Shown here one piece after another: positions 51,896 to 61,902 of a stretch of 64,000 bases of DNA (within the stretch, counting starts at the first letter, position 1; each line of letters begins with the position of its first letter). Source of the DNA: Prosthecobacter fusiformis (GTDB taxonomy: Bacteria; Verrucomicrobiota; Verrucomicrobiia; Verrucomicrobiales; Verrucomicrobiaceae). Where the stretch lies: assembly GCF_004364345.1 (NCBI RefSeq), contig NZ_SOCA01000001.1, positions 1,426,001 through 1,490,000 of the forward strand. The letters are read 5' to 3'. The notes beneath the pieces were generated by a model. It made no database searches. It was not told the DNA's origin and was given only the letters and a program-made list of their open reading frames with translations. The position numbers were made by a program, and so were the translations under genes.

Positions 51896-53233
51896 ATGTC
51901 ACGCCTCATTCTTGGACATACGACGAATCATTCTATTAAAATTTGGGTGCGCGGGTCTGCCCGATGGCCTTACGCATTTCTAGATGTATTGGACTCTGCG
52001 GATCAAAAGACTGCTCCTACCCATGTGGCTCTAACCTTAGAAGAAGAATTTTTTACCCATGTAGTGGAATGGAAGGGACTAAGCGCCAACAACGCCTACC
52101 GGGTAAAGGTCGCTTATGGCAAGGACAAGAAAAGCACGGAGGACGAGCGGGTGCGGGATGCCTACACGGAGGGAAATTTCCGAACTTTTCCAGAAGCGGA
52201 TAACGGCGCTGCGTTTACCTTCATGTTGGGCTCTTGCAATTTACATTCCCTGGGATTTATAGAAAAACCTGACCGCGCGTGGATGCAAGTTTCGTCACTG
52301 GCCAAGCATAACGAAGCGCGATTCATGATTCATGCTGGGGACCAGATCTACGCGGACATTCCCCTGAAACCCCAGGCAAGCCTGGAGCACTACCGGGACA
52401 AGTACCTGGATGCCTGGGATGACTGCACCCCGGCTCGAAAGGCACTGACAGAACTGCCTCACTACATGATCTTGGATGATCATGAGATCATCAACAACTT
52501 TGATAATGATCTGACAGCGGGAAATGTGGATTATCAGGGGCTGGCGAGGGTGGCGATGAAAGTTTACTGGGAATTTCAACATTCGCACAATCCGCATGCC
52601 ACCGCTGCAGGCTTTCATTATCACTACGACTTTAGTTATGGGCAAACGCAGTTCTTTGTAATGGATACGCGTTACTATCGCGCTTCAGGCAGCGGGCAGA
52701 TGATTGATCCCGTGCAGGAAAAGGCACTGCTGAAGTGGCTGTCGGCGCACAAGGACGCTCTTAAATTCATCGTCACCAGTGTGCCGTTCGTGACAGAGGT
52801 GAAAACACCGGAGGCTGACAAATGGTGTGACCCGGCATACGATGGGCAGCGGGGTAGAATTTTGTCCCATATCCTTTCCCATGGAATATCCAAGGTCGTC
52901 TTCCTGACGGGCGACATGCATTCGGCATTGATGGCTACTTTAGATTTTACAGATGCAGCGGGCAGCACGGCCCGGATCTATGAACTGATGTCCAGCCCCA
53001 TCAACCAGATCACGCCGGACCTGCCGATGGAGAAACAGTTTATCCCGAGTCTGACACGGAAACTGAAAAACGGCTTCATGATCCACAGTCAGATTGATAA
53101 AAGCTCTTTCTTTGGCAAGAATTCAAACCTGATGGCCATTGAAGTGCCCGGAGACGGTACAGTTCAGTATCGGATCTACCGGACGACCAAGAGTTCCAAC
53201 ATCCCGGTGAAAACAGGATCTTTCACTCCGTGA
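51896..53233 (+). CDS. PhoD-like alkaline phosphatase/metallophosphatase
   Basis: 445 residues. A fibronectin-like N-terminal domain (about 1-105) is followed by the metallophosphatase core: MLGSCNLHS, HAGDQIYAD, LDDHEIINNF, MDTRYYRA and LTGDMHSAL. These are the metal-binding blocks of the PhoD group. Unlike classical PhoD there is no Tat or Sec signal, so it appears to be cytoplasmic or exported by another route. It cleaves phosphate mono- or diesters, and the substrate is unknown. It is a single gene preceded by the AT-rich region above. Confidence 0.85.
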   Translation: MSRLILGHTTNHSIKIWVRGSARWPYAFLDVLDSADQKTAPTHVALTLEEEFFTHVVEWKGLSANNAYRVKVAYGKDKKSTEDERVRDAYTEGNFRTFPEADNGAAFTFMLGSCNLHSLGFIEKPDRAWMQVSSLAKHNEARFMIHAGDQIYADIPLKPQASLEHYRDKYLDAWDDCTPARKALTELPHYMILDDHEIINNFDNDLTAGNVDYQGLARVAMKVYWEFQHSHNPHATAAGFHYHYDFSYGQTQFFVMDTRYYRASGSGQMIDPVQEKALLKWLSAHKDALKFIVTSVPFVTEVKTPEADKWCDPAYDGQRGRILSHILSHGISKVVFLTGDMHSALMATLDFTDAAGSTARIYELMSSPINQITPDLPMEKQFIPSLTRKLKNGFMIHSQIDKSSFFGKNSNLMAIEVPGDGTVQYRIYRTTKSSNIPVKTGSFTP

Positions 53234-53428
53234 GAGGCGACTTGATGAGGTTTTCGTGCTGGCTTTTAGACGGATAGACCTATGGGCAAGACCATGAACC
53301 ACTATCTCCTGGGGTCGGGGCGGCGTTCATCTCATCCATGAACTGTTTTCATCCATGTCCTGGCCTGGAGGCTGCATCGCCAGTTGCCAGGTGTGGGGGG
53401 TGCGCTACTCTTCATGCCCTTTCCCATC

Positions 53429-54970
53429 ATGCCTGAACTGGAAAATCCCTTTCAAGAAACTCTCCTCCAGCGTCATCGCGCGGAGCCATGCACTGTGGTC
53501 ATCTTTGGCGCCACGGGAGATCTGACTAATCGCAAGCTCATCCCGGCTCTCTATAATGTGGCCGCGGAGGGGGATCTGCCGCCGCAGTTTAAAGTGGTGG
53601 GTTTTGCGCGCCGTGACAAATCGGACGATGTCTTCCGCCAGGAGTTGGAAGAGGGTAACCGCAAGAACAGCCGCCAGGGTCACAGTGATGAGCTGTGGGC
53701 CAGCTTTTCCCAGAGCATCCACTATCACCGCAGCGAGTTTGAGGACCTGGAGGGGTACAAAGCCCTGGCTGAGTTGTTGAACAAATTTGACGAAGAGCGC
53801 GGAGCACCAGCTAACCGGCTATTTTACCTGGCTTCTGCGCCGGAGGCTTTCAAGCCCATCCTGGAGATGCTGCGGGAAGCGGGGCTGAGCCAGGGGGTGA
53901 ACGGCAAATGGGCCCGTGTGGTCTGTGAGAAGCCGTTTGGCAAGGATCTGGCCACTGCACGTGGTCTGAATGAGACGGTCGCGGGCACCTTTGAAGAAAA
54001 GGACACTTACCGCATCGACCATTATCTGGGCAAGGAGACGGCGCAGAACATCATGGTGCTGCGGTTTGCCAATGCGCTGTTTGAGCCGAACTGGAACAGT
54101 CGATACATTGACCATGTGCAGATCACCTGCGCAGAAAACCTGGGCATGGAAGGCGGACGTGGGGGTTACTATGACACGGCGGGTGCGCTGCGTGACATGG
54201 TGCAGAACCATCTTTTCCAATTGCTGTCCCTGGTGGCCATGGAACCGCCGACGGACCTGAGCGCGGACAGTGTGCGTGATGAGAAAGTGAAAGTGATTCG
54301 TGCGCTGCGCCCTCTCGTGGGTCCGGAGGCCGTGGGTGCAAACGTGATCCGTGCACAATATACCGCAGGCAGTGTGGATGGTGTGTCCCGGGTGGGCTAC
54401 CGGCAAGAAGACCGGGTAAACCCGGAATCCAAGACGGAGGCCTACGTGGCACTGCGCCTTTTTGTGGATACGTGGCGCTGGCAGGGCGTGCCCTTCTACA
54501 TCCGCGTGGGCAAGCAACTGCCGAAGAAGGCAACGGAGATCAGTGTACATTTCAAAAAGCCGCCGCAGGTTCCTTTCGCCACGGCACGCCTGCCGGGGAG
54601 CAGTGAAAACACGCTGGTGATCCGCATCCAGCCGGATGAGGGCATCGCCCTGCGCATCCTGTGCAAACAGCCTGGCCAGGCCCTGTCCATGCAGCAGGTG
54701 AAGATGGATTTCCGCTACAGCGGCAGCTTCGGCAAAGCCAGCCCGGAGGCCTATGAGCGCCTGCTGCTGGATGCGATGGCGGGCGATGCGACCCTCTTTG
54801 CCCGCCGTGACGAGGTGGAAAGCGCATGGAAGTTCATTGATGAACTTGAACACGCTTGGCATAAATCACCCAATCCGCCGCCGATGTGCGAATACCCTGC
54901 GGGCTCGTGGGGCCCGAAAGAAGCGGATGATCTTCTGCGCCAGGATGGGCGGGAGTGGCGGCTGCTGTGA
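53429..54970 (+). CDS. zwf: Glucose-6-phosphate 1-dehydrogenase
   Basis: 513 residues from the ATG at 53429 (MPELENPFQETLL); the frame opens at 53384, and a second ATG at 53414 is possible. The NADP-binding motif is F26-G-A-T-G-D-L (GxxGDL). The active-site signature is R195-I-D-H-Y-L-G-K202, and CEKPFGKD (166-173) precedes it. The enzyme makes 6-phosphogluconolactone and NADPH, entering the oxidative pentose phosphate pathway. It is followed in the same direction by opcA after 167 bp. No 6-phosphogluconolactonase gene is seen in the window. Confidence 0.97.
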   Translation: MPELENPFQETLLQRHRAEPCTVVIFGATGDLTNRKLIPALYNVAAEGDLPPQFKVVGFARRDKSDDVFRQELEEGNRKNSRQGHSDELWASFSQSIHYHRSEFEDLEGYKALAELLNKFDEERGAPANRLFYLASAPEAFKPILEMLREAGLSQGVNGKWARVVCEKPFGKDLATARGLNETVAGTFEEKDTYRIDHYLGKETAQNIMVLRFANALFEPNWNSRYIDHVQITCAENLGMEGGRGGYYDTAGALRDMVQNHLFQLLSLVAMEPPTDLSADSVRDEKVKVIRALRPLVGPEAVGANVIRAQYTAGSVDGVSRVGYRQEDRVNPESKTEAYVALRLFVDTWRWQGVPFYIRVGKQLPKKATEISVHFKKPPQVPFATARLPGSSENTLVIRIQPDEGIALRILCKQPGQALSMQQVKMDFRYSGSFGKASPEAYERLLLDAMAGDATLFARRDEVESAWKFIDELEHAWHKSPNPPPMCEYPAGSWGPKEADDLLRQDGREWRLL

Positions 54971-55137
54971 CCATATCCACCCTCATGATCTAAAAGCTTT
55001 TGTTTTATCTGATGAAGCCATGAAAGCGACTCTTCTGGGCAACATCGTCGAGGTCCAAGTTTCATACACGACAGCGTCCCCATGCGCCGGGATCCAAAGT
55101 GGATTCGGCACGAACTGAAACGCTTTCTTTAATTCTC

Positions 55138-56193
55138 ATGCCCCTTACTGAAGATACCCTTTCCTGCCTCGGCGCTGAAGTGCCGCTGCCCAAGATCGAC
55201 CGTGCGCTGAAGGAGCTGTGGTCGAGCGATGAGGCGAAGACGCGCGCTTCTTTGATCAACTTCGCGATCTATAGCGAGGACCCGGACAGCATTGTTAAAA
55301 ATAGCGAGCAGATGTCCCGCATCACGGATGACAATGCCTGCCGTGCATTGCTGATCACCTGCCTGCCGGAGGTAAAGCCGCAGCGGGCTCGGGCCTGGAT
55401 CAATGCGCTGTGCCGTCCATACCAAGGGAAACAGGTGGTGTGCAGCGAGCAAATCTCCTTTGTGCTGGAAGGTGGGGACGCGGCTCAGGTGCAGAATGTG
55501 GTATTTGCCCATCTGGACTCGGACTTGCCGCTGATCGTGTGGTGGCAAGGGGACCTGACGAAGAACTTTGAGGAGCGCTTTTATAGCCGCATCGACACCC
55601 TCATCATCGACAGCGGGCGCTGGACGGACCCCGTTTCTGAATTTGCAGGACTGGTGGCGGCGAAGGAAGTGGCGGACTTCGATGTCCGTGACCTGAGCTG
55701 GACACGCAGCCATTTTCTGCGCACGGCGCTGGCCAATAGTTTCCAGGATGCGAAAGCACGGGAGCATCTGCCATTGGTGGAAAACATTGAGATCACCCAT
55801 GCTCCAGGGCAGCGTTGTGCTGCGCTGCTGCTAGCGGGATGGATTTGCCAGCGACTGGGTGCCAGTCTGGATGAAAAAAAGGAGGGCCTGGTCTTTTCCA
55901 AGGCGGATGGCAGCACACTAACCATTAGCCTGACCGAAAAAAGCCAGGGGTGCGCATTGCAGTCCCTGCGGCTGACCGCGCCCTGCCTGGAGGTATCCAT
56001 CACCCGGGAAGGGGCCTCCGCCTTTGTCCATACCCATGCTTCTTGTGAAGGGCACAGCCACGAGGAAATCCTGCCCGCCGATGTGGTGGGGGATGCCGAA
56101 TTGATCTCCGAGCAATTGAGCCGGGCTGGCGGAAGCACTCATTATTCGCATGTATTGCCGCTGATCCAGCCTATGCTGGCCAGATTGTCCTAG
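55138..56193 (+). CDS. opcA: Glucose-6-phosphate dehydrogenase assembly protein OpcA-like
   Basis: 351 residues from the ATG at 55138 (MPLTEDTLSCLGAEVPLPKI); the frame extends to 55099. The pattern LPLIVWWQGDL (about 138-148), the SRIDTLIIDSGRW block after it, and the C-terminal SREQLSRAGG-like end match OpcA, which in cyanobacteria and actinobacteria activates or stabilises Zwf. The position right after zwf supports this. A separate function is unlikely but the precise mechanism in this phylum is untested. Confidence 0.85.
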   Translation: MPLTEDTLSCLGAEVPLPKIDRALKELWSSDEAKTRASLINFAIYSEDPDSIVKNSEQMSRITDDNACRALLITCLPEVKPQRARAWINALCRPYQGKQVVCSEQISFVLEGGDAAQVQNVVFAHLDSDLPLIVWWQGDLTKNFEERFYSRIDTLIIDSGRWTDPVSEFAGLVAAKEVADFDVRDLSWTRSHFLRTALANSFQDAKAREHLPLVENIEITHAPGQRCAALLLAGWICQRLGASLDEKKEGLVFSKADGSTLTISLTEKSQGCALQSLRLTAPCLEVSITREGASAFVHTHASCEGHSHEEILPADVVGDAELISEQLSRAGGSTHYSHVLPLIQPMLARLS

Positions 56194-56235
56194 TCACAAA
56201 GCGGGCTGGTTTTGCCCTTGCCACAACCGCCCGTG

Positions 56236-57246
56236 ATGGTTAAGCGTCCCCTGCACATCGCCATGTCTGTTTTATCGCGTCCTCTCACCTGCCTCGCGGC
56301 GCTGCTTTGCCTGGCAGCTCCGGCCTATTCACAGTCCTCCAGCAACGGCATCGCTGCCATTGTGAACGGAAACGTCGTCACCAAATCTGAAGTGCGGGAT
56401 GCCGTCAATGCCCAGGAGCAAATGCTGCGCATGCAGTATCAAAGCGATCCCGCCGCTCTACAGCGTGAAGTCGCCAACCTGCGCGCCACTGCCATGGACA
56501 GCCTCATCGACCGGGAACTGGTGCTGGCAGAATTCAAACGCCTCGGTGCCTCCATCAAGAGCCAGTGGGTGGATGATGACATCAACGGCATCATCCGGGA
56601 AAGCTTCAAAGGCAACCGTGAGGCCTTCGTCAAAGAACTGGCCTCCTCCGGCATGACACTGAAAAAATTCCGCGAGATGCGCGAAAAAATGATGATCGTA
56701 CAGGCGATGCGCGGCAAGCAGGCGGCCGAACAGCCGCCGGCCACACCCAAGGAAGTCGAGGACTACTACAAGAAGAATGTGGCTAAATGGCGGAGTGGCG
56801 ACATGATCAAGATCAGCACGATCACCATTGCCAAGTTCAGCGGTGAGGCGACGGCCACTCCTGCCGGTCAGAAAAAAATAGCCCAGGAGATCCGTTCCAA
56901 ACTTCTCAAGGGTGCTGACTTTGCCACCACGGCCAAGACTTATTCCCAAGACAGCCATGCCGAAGACGGAGGAGCCTGGGACTGGATGGCACGCGAGCAG
57001 ATGAAACCTTCCATCGCCAACGTCGCCTTCAACCTGAAGACAGGCGGTTTGAGCGAAGTGATCGACGACGAGGCCGCTTACATCATCATTGCCTGTGACG
57101 CCATCAAGTATGGCAACTCCAAGCCAATGAATGAAGTTCGCGACGAAATCGAGCGCGCCGTCTCTGCTGAAAAATCCAAGGCCATCATCGACAAATGGAT
57201 GGAAGGCCTGCGGAAGAAGGCGGTGATCAAGAAGTTCGGCTGGTAA
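56236..57246 (+). CDS. SurA/PpiC-type peptidylprolyl isomerase
   Basis: 336 residues from the ATG at 56236; a shorter start at 56263 also gives the signal peptide (MSVLSRPLTCLAALLCLAAPAYSQ). The N-terminal SurA-like helical domain (about 40-170) begins IAAIVNGNVVTKSEV, a common start for this family. A parvulin-like PPIase domain follows (about 180-290, KGADFATTAKTYSQDSHAEDGG). It is a periplasmic chaperone for outer-membrane proteins and would help fold the many exported proteins in this genome. The gene lies 42 bp after opcA on the same strand and converges with the CehA-like gene. Confidence 0.88.
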   Translation: MVKRPLHIAMSVLSRPLTCLAALLCLAAPAYSQSSSNGIAAIVNGNVVTKSEVRDAVNAQEQMLRMQYQSDPAALQREVANLRATAMDSLIDRELVLAEFKRLGASIKSQWVDDDINGIIRESFKGNREAFVKELASSGMTLKKFREMREKMMIVQAMRGKQAAEQPPATPKEVEDYYKKNVAKWRSGDMIKISTITIAKFSGEATATPAGQKKIAQEIRSKLLKGADFATTAKTYSQDSHAEDGGAWDWMAREQMKPSIANVAFNLKTGGLSEVIDDEAAYIIIACDAIKYGNSKPMNEVRDEIERAVSAEKSKAIIDKWMEGLRKKAVIKKFGW

Positions 57247-57265
57247 AAACAAACCGGCTTCCCGT

Positions 57266-59785
57266 TCACTTCTTTATTCCAAGCTGGGCCTTGGCCTCGT
57301 CCACCGTGATGCCCATCGTAGGCAGATCATAGCCCAGCTTATCACCGTTGGCAGTAAACCCTCCGCCGTCCACATCCACATAGATGGGGTTGTTATAGGC
57401 GCAGGGGCGCATGGTGCCGTAATTGCTGGTGCCATATCCTGTCTTCAAGTCCATGGCGTCATGCATGGCCACGACGATGAGGTGGGAGTCCTCTTTTAAA
57501 GGGACTGTGACGACTTGGTCGAATTTCACCACCCCATCCTGAAACATTTGCGGGTGAGTCTCACGAGTGAAGTTGAGCGTTGGTTCAGGACGGCTGTTGA
57601 CCAGGATTTGCACACGGTTGATGTCCTGCCAATCGGTGCATTGCACCCGGACTTTGAGTTTCACGCCATCGGTTGCGGAGACATCACTGCCAGCGATTTT
57701 TCCATCGGCTGTGCTCACCTCCAGGAACGGGCCTGTGGTCAGAATGATGTTACCCGCCTTGGCTTTCGGAGCCAGCTCCGCCCAGTCAATTTTAGCGGGA
57801 TCATCCGTACTGCTGGGCAGGTAGATGCGCCAACAGCCAACTCCATTACCATACACGGTATGAGCATCCGCCACCCCCACGGCCACCAGTCGATGTCCTT
57901 GGTTGAGAAGCTGCCGCCACATGAATTCACGCACTAGGCTCACCTTTGTGGCCAATGACTTGGGCGTGCGGGAAAACTTGAAGGGAGCATCCATCAAGAT
58001 GTCTGTGCTGCCGCCGTTCTGGGATTCCATCCCATCTATCATCGACCCGACACCGATGAAGCCGCCATCCCCAATGTCATCCCCATCCCGGTCCACAAAC
58101 ATGTTTGACAAGTTCGGGTGGTTGAACTGCACCCAGCGGTCCTCCCTTTCTCCCTGCCATCGGCGAAGGGTGAGAGCGGTGACGCGAGGATCGTCATTCC
58201 AGACCGGAGCGCCACCATCTTGGACATAGGATTCTGGCTCAAAGGGAAAGGCATTGATGTGCTGGCGGCTGCCTGTCATTTCCACCCCTTTGACGGTCTT
58301 GATGAAAGGGCTGAGGCCCAGCGCCTGAATGGTGGGCTCCCAGTCGAAAAAGCGGTTATGCTCTGTGGTCGGGGCGAATTCGAGATGCTCAGCAGCGATG
58401 TTAATCACGCGGCCATCGGTGTCACAAACGTTGTCACCGCTGGGTGTGCTGTGATTGTGGAAGTCTGCACTGATCCAGCCTGTGGTATCCACCAAGCGTT
58501 TCAGCGTGCCTTTAAAGACAAATTCCTTGTGAGGCTCCACCGTCACGTCCTTGGCCAAATGTCCGTATTCAGGACCACGGACCACCACCACGCGATATTT
58601 ACCCGCAGGCAGTCCCACGGTGAACTGGCCTTTCTCACTGTGATACTGGTCCACACAGCCATGCGCGCGCTCTTTAGGCCCTAGGTCCAGCTTTGGAGTG
58701 TCCTTATCCAAGGGCTCGAAGTGGGCCTTACAGGGAATGGAAAGACCTGATTCGTCCGTGATGTCAAAACGGATGCGGGAGGCCAGCCCCAGACCGAGTG
58801 CTGGCTGGACCTTTTCTCCAGCCTTCACATTCACCATCGCCTCGACATCCTGCCGCCCTAGCTCGGAAGCCCGGAAGGAATAACTGCCTGCTGGCAGTTT
58901 GCAGATGAACCGGCCTTCCTCATCGGGATAAGCTAGCACATCCGATTTACCCAGCTTGATGGCGACTGATCCTGTAGCCAGCGGTAGGTCGCCCTTTCCC
59001 GGTTCTTCACCTGAGACATTGGTTTCGACAATGCCCACCGGGATGCCTTTGGCCTCCAGCGCCTCGCCCAAGGCCTGGGCTGGCGAGGTGCCAACGGCAA
59101 AGAAGCGGACTTTGACCACCTCTTCGCCTGGACCCATTTCCAGGTCTTCGCTATTTTTGCCGGCACTTTTGCCATTATTCTTCAGAGTAGCCAGGGCATA
59201 GCCGCACTTGTGGGCGGGGTTCACCGCATCGGTCCAAAAGATGCCTTCCACGGTATCCCCCGTGGAGTTAAACCGGGTCAGATCGGACTTGGCCGCCACC
59301 TTTTGAGTCTTGTCGGTTTCATTGCGCCAGGTCGTGGTGATGAAGATGCCCTGCTTGCCATCCTTGATGCGGTATTCGTTCTTTTTGTAAATGCCCCCGT
59401 TCATCGCGGCGGTGGTCACAGCTTCAACGGCGGCCTCCCCAGGCACCTTTTTGCCGATGATTCGCACATAAGAGACCGGGCCATGTCCGCCGGGGCAATA
59501 GGCGACGAGTTGGTCATTGTTCGCACCGCGCAGGGTCAGGTCATAAAGCGAGCCTGGGGAGATGCCATCGGCTCCGTAGAAGGTGCTCATGTTTGCACGG
59601 CGGTTGGGAGCATTGCAGGAAATGACTGCTTCCACTTTATCATTGCGCAGCACAAAGTCCCCCCGGATGCCATCGGCCTCCTTACCACCAGGCAATTCCT
59701 TTTCACGTCCAAGGCTGGCTTCGAAGGCCTCCGCAGCCCAGAGCGAAGGTGTGAGCGTCAGTAAAAGGAGAGCGAGTTTGTTCAT
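57266..59785 (-). CDS. Exported CehA/McbA-type PHP metallohydrolase
   Basis: 839 residues with a signal peptide (MNKLALLLLTLTPSLWAAEA). N-terminal parts (about 20-430) include small beta-sandwich modules with the pattern GxFxVGLPAGKYRVVV (PEGA or carboxypeptidase-regulatory-like). The PHP domain begins at D441-F-H443-N-H445-S and continues with TTEHNRFFDWEP, GVEMTGSRQHINAFPF and VGVADAHTVYG, which supply metal-binding His, Glu and Asp. It matches the CehA/McbA group of phosphoesterase-like or carbamate-type hydrolases. A Ca-binding-like DRDGDDIGDGG loop is also present. It lies alone and converges with the foldase gene. The natural substrate is unknown. Confidence 0.82.
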   Translation of the reverse strand: MNKLALLLLTLTPSLWAAEAFEASLGREKELPGGKEADGIRGDFVLRNDKVEAVISCNAPNRRANMSTFYGADGISPGSLYDLTLRGANNDQLVAYCPGGHGPVSYVRIIGKKVPGEAAVEAVTTAAMNGGIYKKNEYRIKDGKQGIFITTTWRNETDKTQKVAAKSDLTRFNSTGDTVEGIFWTDAVNPAHKCGYALATLKNNGKSAGKNSEDLEMGPGEEVVKVRFFAVGTSPAQALGEALEAKGIPVGIVETNVSGEEPGKGDLPLATGSVAIKLGKSDVLAYPDEEGRFICKLPAGSYSFRASELGRQDVEAMVNVKAGEKVQPALGLGLASRIRFDITDESGLSIPCKAHFEPLDKDTPKLDLGPKERAHGCVDQYHSEKGQFTVGLPAGKYRVVVVRGPEYGHLAKDVTVEPHKEFVFKGTLKRLVDTTGWISADFHNHSTPSGDNVCDTDGRVINIAAEHLEFAPTTEHNRFFDWEPTIQALGLSPFIKTVKGVEMTGSRQHINAFPFEPESYVQDGGAPVWNDDPRVTALTLRRWQGEREDRWVQFNHPNLSNMFVDRDGDDIGDGGFIGVGSMIDGMESQNGGSTDILMDAPFKFSRTPKSLATKVSLVREFMWRQLLNQGHRLVAVGVADAHTVYGNGVGCWRIYLPSSTDDPAKIDWAELAPKAKAGNIILTTGPFLEVSTADGKIAGSDVSATDGVKLKVRVQCTDWQDINRVQILVNSRPEPTLNFTRETHPQMFQDGVVKFDQVVTVPLKEDSHLIVVAMHDAMDLKTGYGTSNYGTMRPCAYNNPIYVDVDGGGFTANGDKLGYDLPTMGITVDEAKAQLGIKK

Positions 59786-59927
59786 GGCGAGAAACAGTGG
59801 TTGGTACCAACCCTCTACGGGTAACTATCCCAGCCTTTTCCAGATCGTGAGTTGAACCCAGCACAAAAGCTGATGGCTTGACGAAAATTTTGTCAGGGAA
59901 GAAAACTTGGCGCATTCTACACCCAGC

Positions 59928-60542
59928 ATGGATTGCCGCCGCTCCCGCACAAATGACCCGGATCAATGGATCGCCACCTGCCCGGAGGGGTCCAAGGCCG
60001 TCTGTGAAGAGCTGCGAGATTTGATCTTCCGATGGGAGCCGGATCTGAAGGAGTCGGTTAATTCTAACATGCTTTGCTTCAGCCAGAAAAAGCGTGTCTG
60101 CGGGATCAGCGGATTCAAAAACCACGCACAACTCACCTTTTACCGGGGCAGTGAACTGCCGGATCCAGCGCGCCTTTTCAACCATGGCCAAGAGAATGCC
60201 TCCATCCACAGCATCGACCTGCCCGATGGATTGGAAGGCCTGAATTTGCGTGCACTCCGCAGCCTGCTGCATGCGGCGGTAAAGGTGGATACAGAGCCCA
60301 CGCAGCCCAAACCCCCAGCCGCACCCCGCGAGGAATGGCCCATGCCGGAGGTGCTGGCCGCGGCACTGAAAAAGAACAAAGCAGCAGCCGCATTTTATGA
60401 ACAGCTGAAGCCTACTTATCAGCGCGAATATAAAGTCTGGGTGGGCATGGCCAAGCAGCCGGATACTATCGCCCGCCGCCTGGAAGAAACAGTACGCGCA
60501 TTGGCCGCCGGGAAGAAATGGGCTCAGCGGAAAGAAGGCTGA
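59928..60542 (+). CDS. DUF1801 and YdeI-type two-domain protein
   Basis: 204 residues from the ATG at 59928; a TTG-started frame begins at 59907. The first part (DQWIATCPEGSKAVCEELRDLIFRWEPDLKESV, about 12-44) and MLCFSQKKRVCGISGFKNHAQLTF are typical of the DUF1801 fold. The C-terminal part (MPEVLAAALKKNKAAAAFYEQLKPTYQREYKVWV, from about 143) is the helical Bacteriocin-protection (YdeI/OmpD-associated) domain. The combination is seen in other bacteria. The function is unknown. It has no signal peptide. It is read towards the PQQ-type propeller gene 68 bp on. Confidence 0.85.
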   Translation: MDCRRSRTNDPDQWIATCPEGSKAVCEELRDLIFRWEPDLKESVNSNMLCFSQKKRVCGISGFKNHAQLTFYRGSELPDPARLFNHGQENASIHSIDLPDGLEGLNLRALRSLLHAAVKVDTEPTQPKPPAAPREEWPMPEVLAAALKKNKAAAAFYEQLKPTYQREYKVWVGMAKQPDTIARRLEETVRALAAGKKWAQRKEG

Positions 60543-60610
60543 TGCCCAGGCCGGGCGGGGTTTCCAAAAGCTTTGTACTGGCGTGACCCATACCCGGCGT
60601 ATGATGGGGC

Positions 60611-61852
60611 ATGCGGACCGCCTCCTTCCCTTTTTTCATCTGCGCATTCAGCCTTTCGTCTTTGTTTGCCGCTGACTGGCCCCAGTTCCTGGGCCCACAG
60701 CGCAATGGCATCGCAGATGCGTCCGAGCCTGCTTTGAAAGAGACGTTCAAGGCGGAGCCGGACCAGCTTTGGGAAAAGTCGGTCGGGGCCGGCTTTGCAG
60801 GGCCGGTGGTCACCGGCGGCAAGGTCATCCTATTCCACCGGGAAGGCAGTGACATGACCACCGAGGCAGTGGAGGCAAAGACGGGGAAGGTCCTGTGGCG
60901 CAGCACCTATGTGACCGATTACGTGGACAGTTTCGGGTTCGACAACGGACCCCGCTCGGTCCCAGCTGTGGCAAATGGCCGTGTCTTTACCCATGGACCC
61001 GAAGGACGCGTGACAGCTCTGGACCTCAAGACTGGAAAGGAAATTTGGGCCTATGATACAGCCTCGGCTGTGAATTCCCAGCCGGGGTTCTTTGGCCGTG
61101 CACCGTCTCCTTTGGTCGTGGGGGACAAGGTGATCATTGTGGCAGGCGGCAGCCTGGATGACAAACCGGCGGGTATGATCGCCCTGGACACGGCGACGGG
61201 TAAACTGGTGTGGAATAGCACGGGTGATGAAGCTGGGTATGCATCGCCGGTGGTCGTGGATGATACGGTGCTGTCCTGGATGCGTAACCGCCTGTGGTCG
61301 GTCAATCCAGAGACAGGCTTTGTGCTGGATTCCATCCCTCTACGCGCTGACATGGAGGCCTCTGTGAATGCGGCCACGCCTGTTCCCTGTGGGGAAGGAC
61401 GCTGGTTTGTCACCGCAGGTTATGGGGTGGGGGCGAATCTTTTGAAGATCACCCCGCTGAAGCAGCCTGCCTTTGAAACCGTGTGGCAAAAGCAAAAGGT
61501 CATGGACTGTCATTACAGCACTCCGGTTTATAAAGACGGGCATCTCTATGGTTTCGACGGCCGCCAGGAAACAGGCCAGAAGCTGCGCTGCATCGAAGTG
61601 GCCACAGGCAAGGTATGCTGGGACTCACCGGGGGTTCCGGGTGGCACGCTGCTTTTGGCAGGAGACAAGTTGCTCGTGGTGACCGAGCAGGGGGAACTGT
61701 GGATCGTGAAGGCGGCACCGGATAAGTTTGACCAGCTGGCGACGATGCAGATCCTGCGCTCCAGCCATCGCAGCCATGCAGCCTTTGCCAATGGCATCCT
61801 GTATGCGCGAGATACGGAAAAGGTGGTGGCCATCCGGCTGTCTGGGGAGTGA
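60611..61852 (+). CDS. Exported PQQ-like beta-propeller protein
   Basis: 413 residues with a signal peptide (MRTASFPFFICAFSLSSLFAADWP). After WPQFLGPQRNG, a typical opening in PVC bacteria, blades repeat with the GKxLW or GKEIW tryptophan-docking pattern: AKTGKVLWRS, LKTGKEIWAYD, TATGKLVWNS and ATGKVCWDS. About eight blades are expected. No catalytic PQQ-dehydrogenase residues or heme site are evident, so it may bind or scaffold rather than oxidise. It overlaps none of its neighbours; rsmE starts 50 bp on. Confidence 0.85.
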   Translation: MRTASFPFFICAFSLSSLFAADWPQFLGPQRNGIADASEPALKETFKAEPDQLWEKSVGAGFAGPVVTGGKVILFHREGSDMTTEAVEAKTGKVLWRSTYVTDYVDSFGFDNGPRSVPAVANGRVFTHGPEGRVTALDLKTGKEIWAYDTASAVNSQPGFFGRAPSPLVVGDKVIIVAGGSLDDKPAGMIALDTATGKLVWNSTGDEAGYASPVVVDDTVLSWMRNRLWSVNPETGFVLDSIPLRADMEASVNAATPVPCGEGRWFVTAGYGVGANLLKITPLKQPAFETVWQKQKVMDCHYSTPVYKDGHLYGFDGRQETGQKLRCIEVATGKVCWDSPGVPGGTLLLAGDKLLVVTEQGELWIVKAAPDKFDQLATMQILRSSHRSHAAFANGILYARDTEKVVAIRLSGE

Positions 61853-61902
61853 TGGCGTGCAACAGCATTTGCCCGGATCTTATCCCCGCTCACAGTGGCT
61901 CC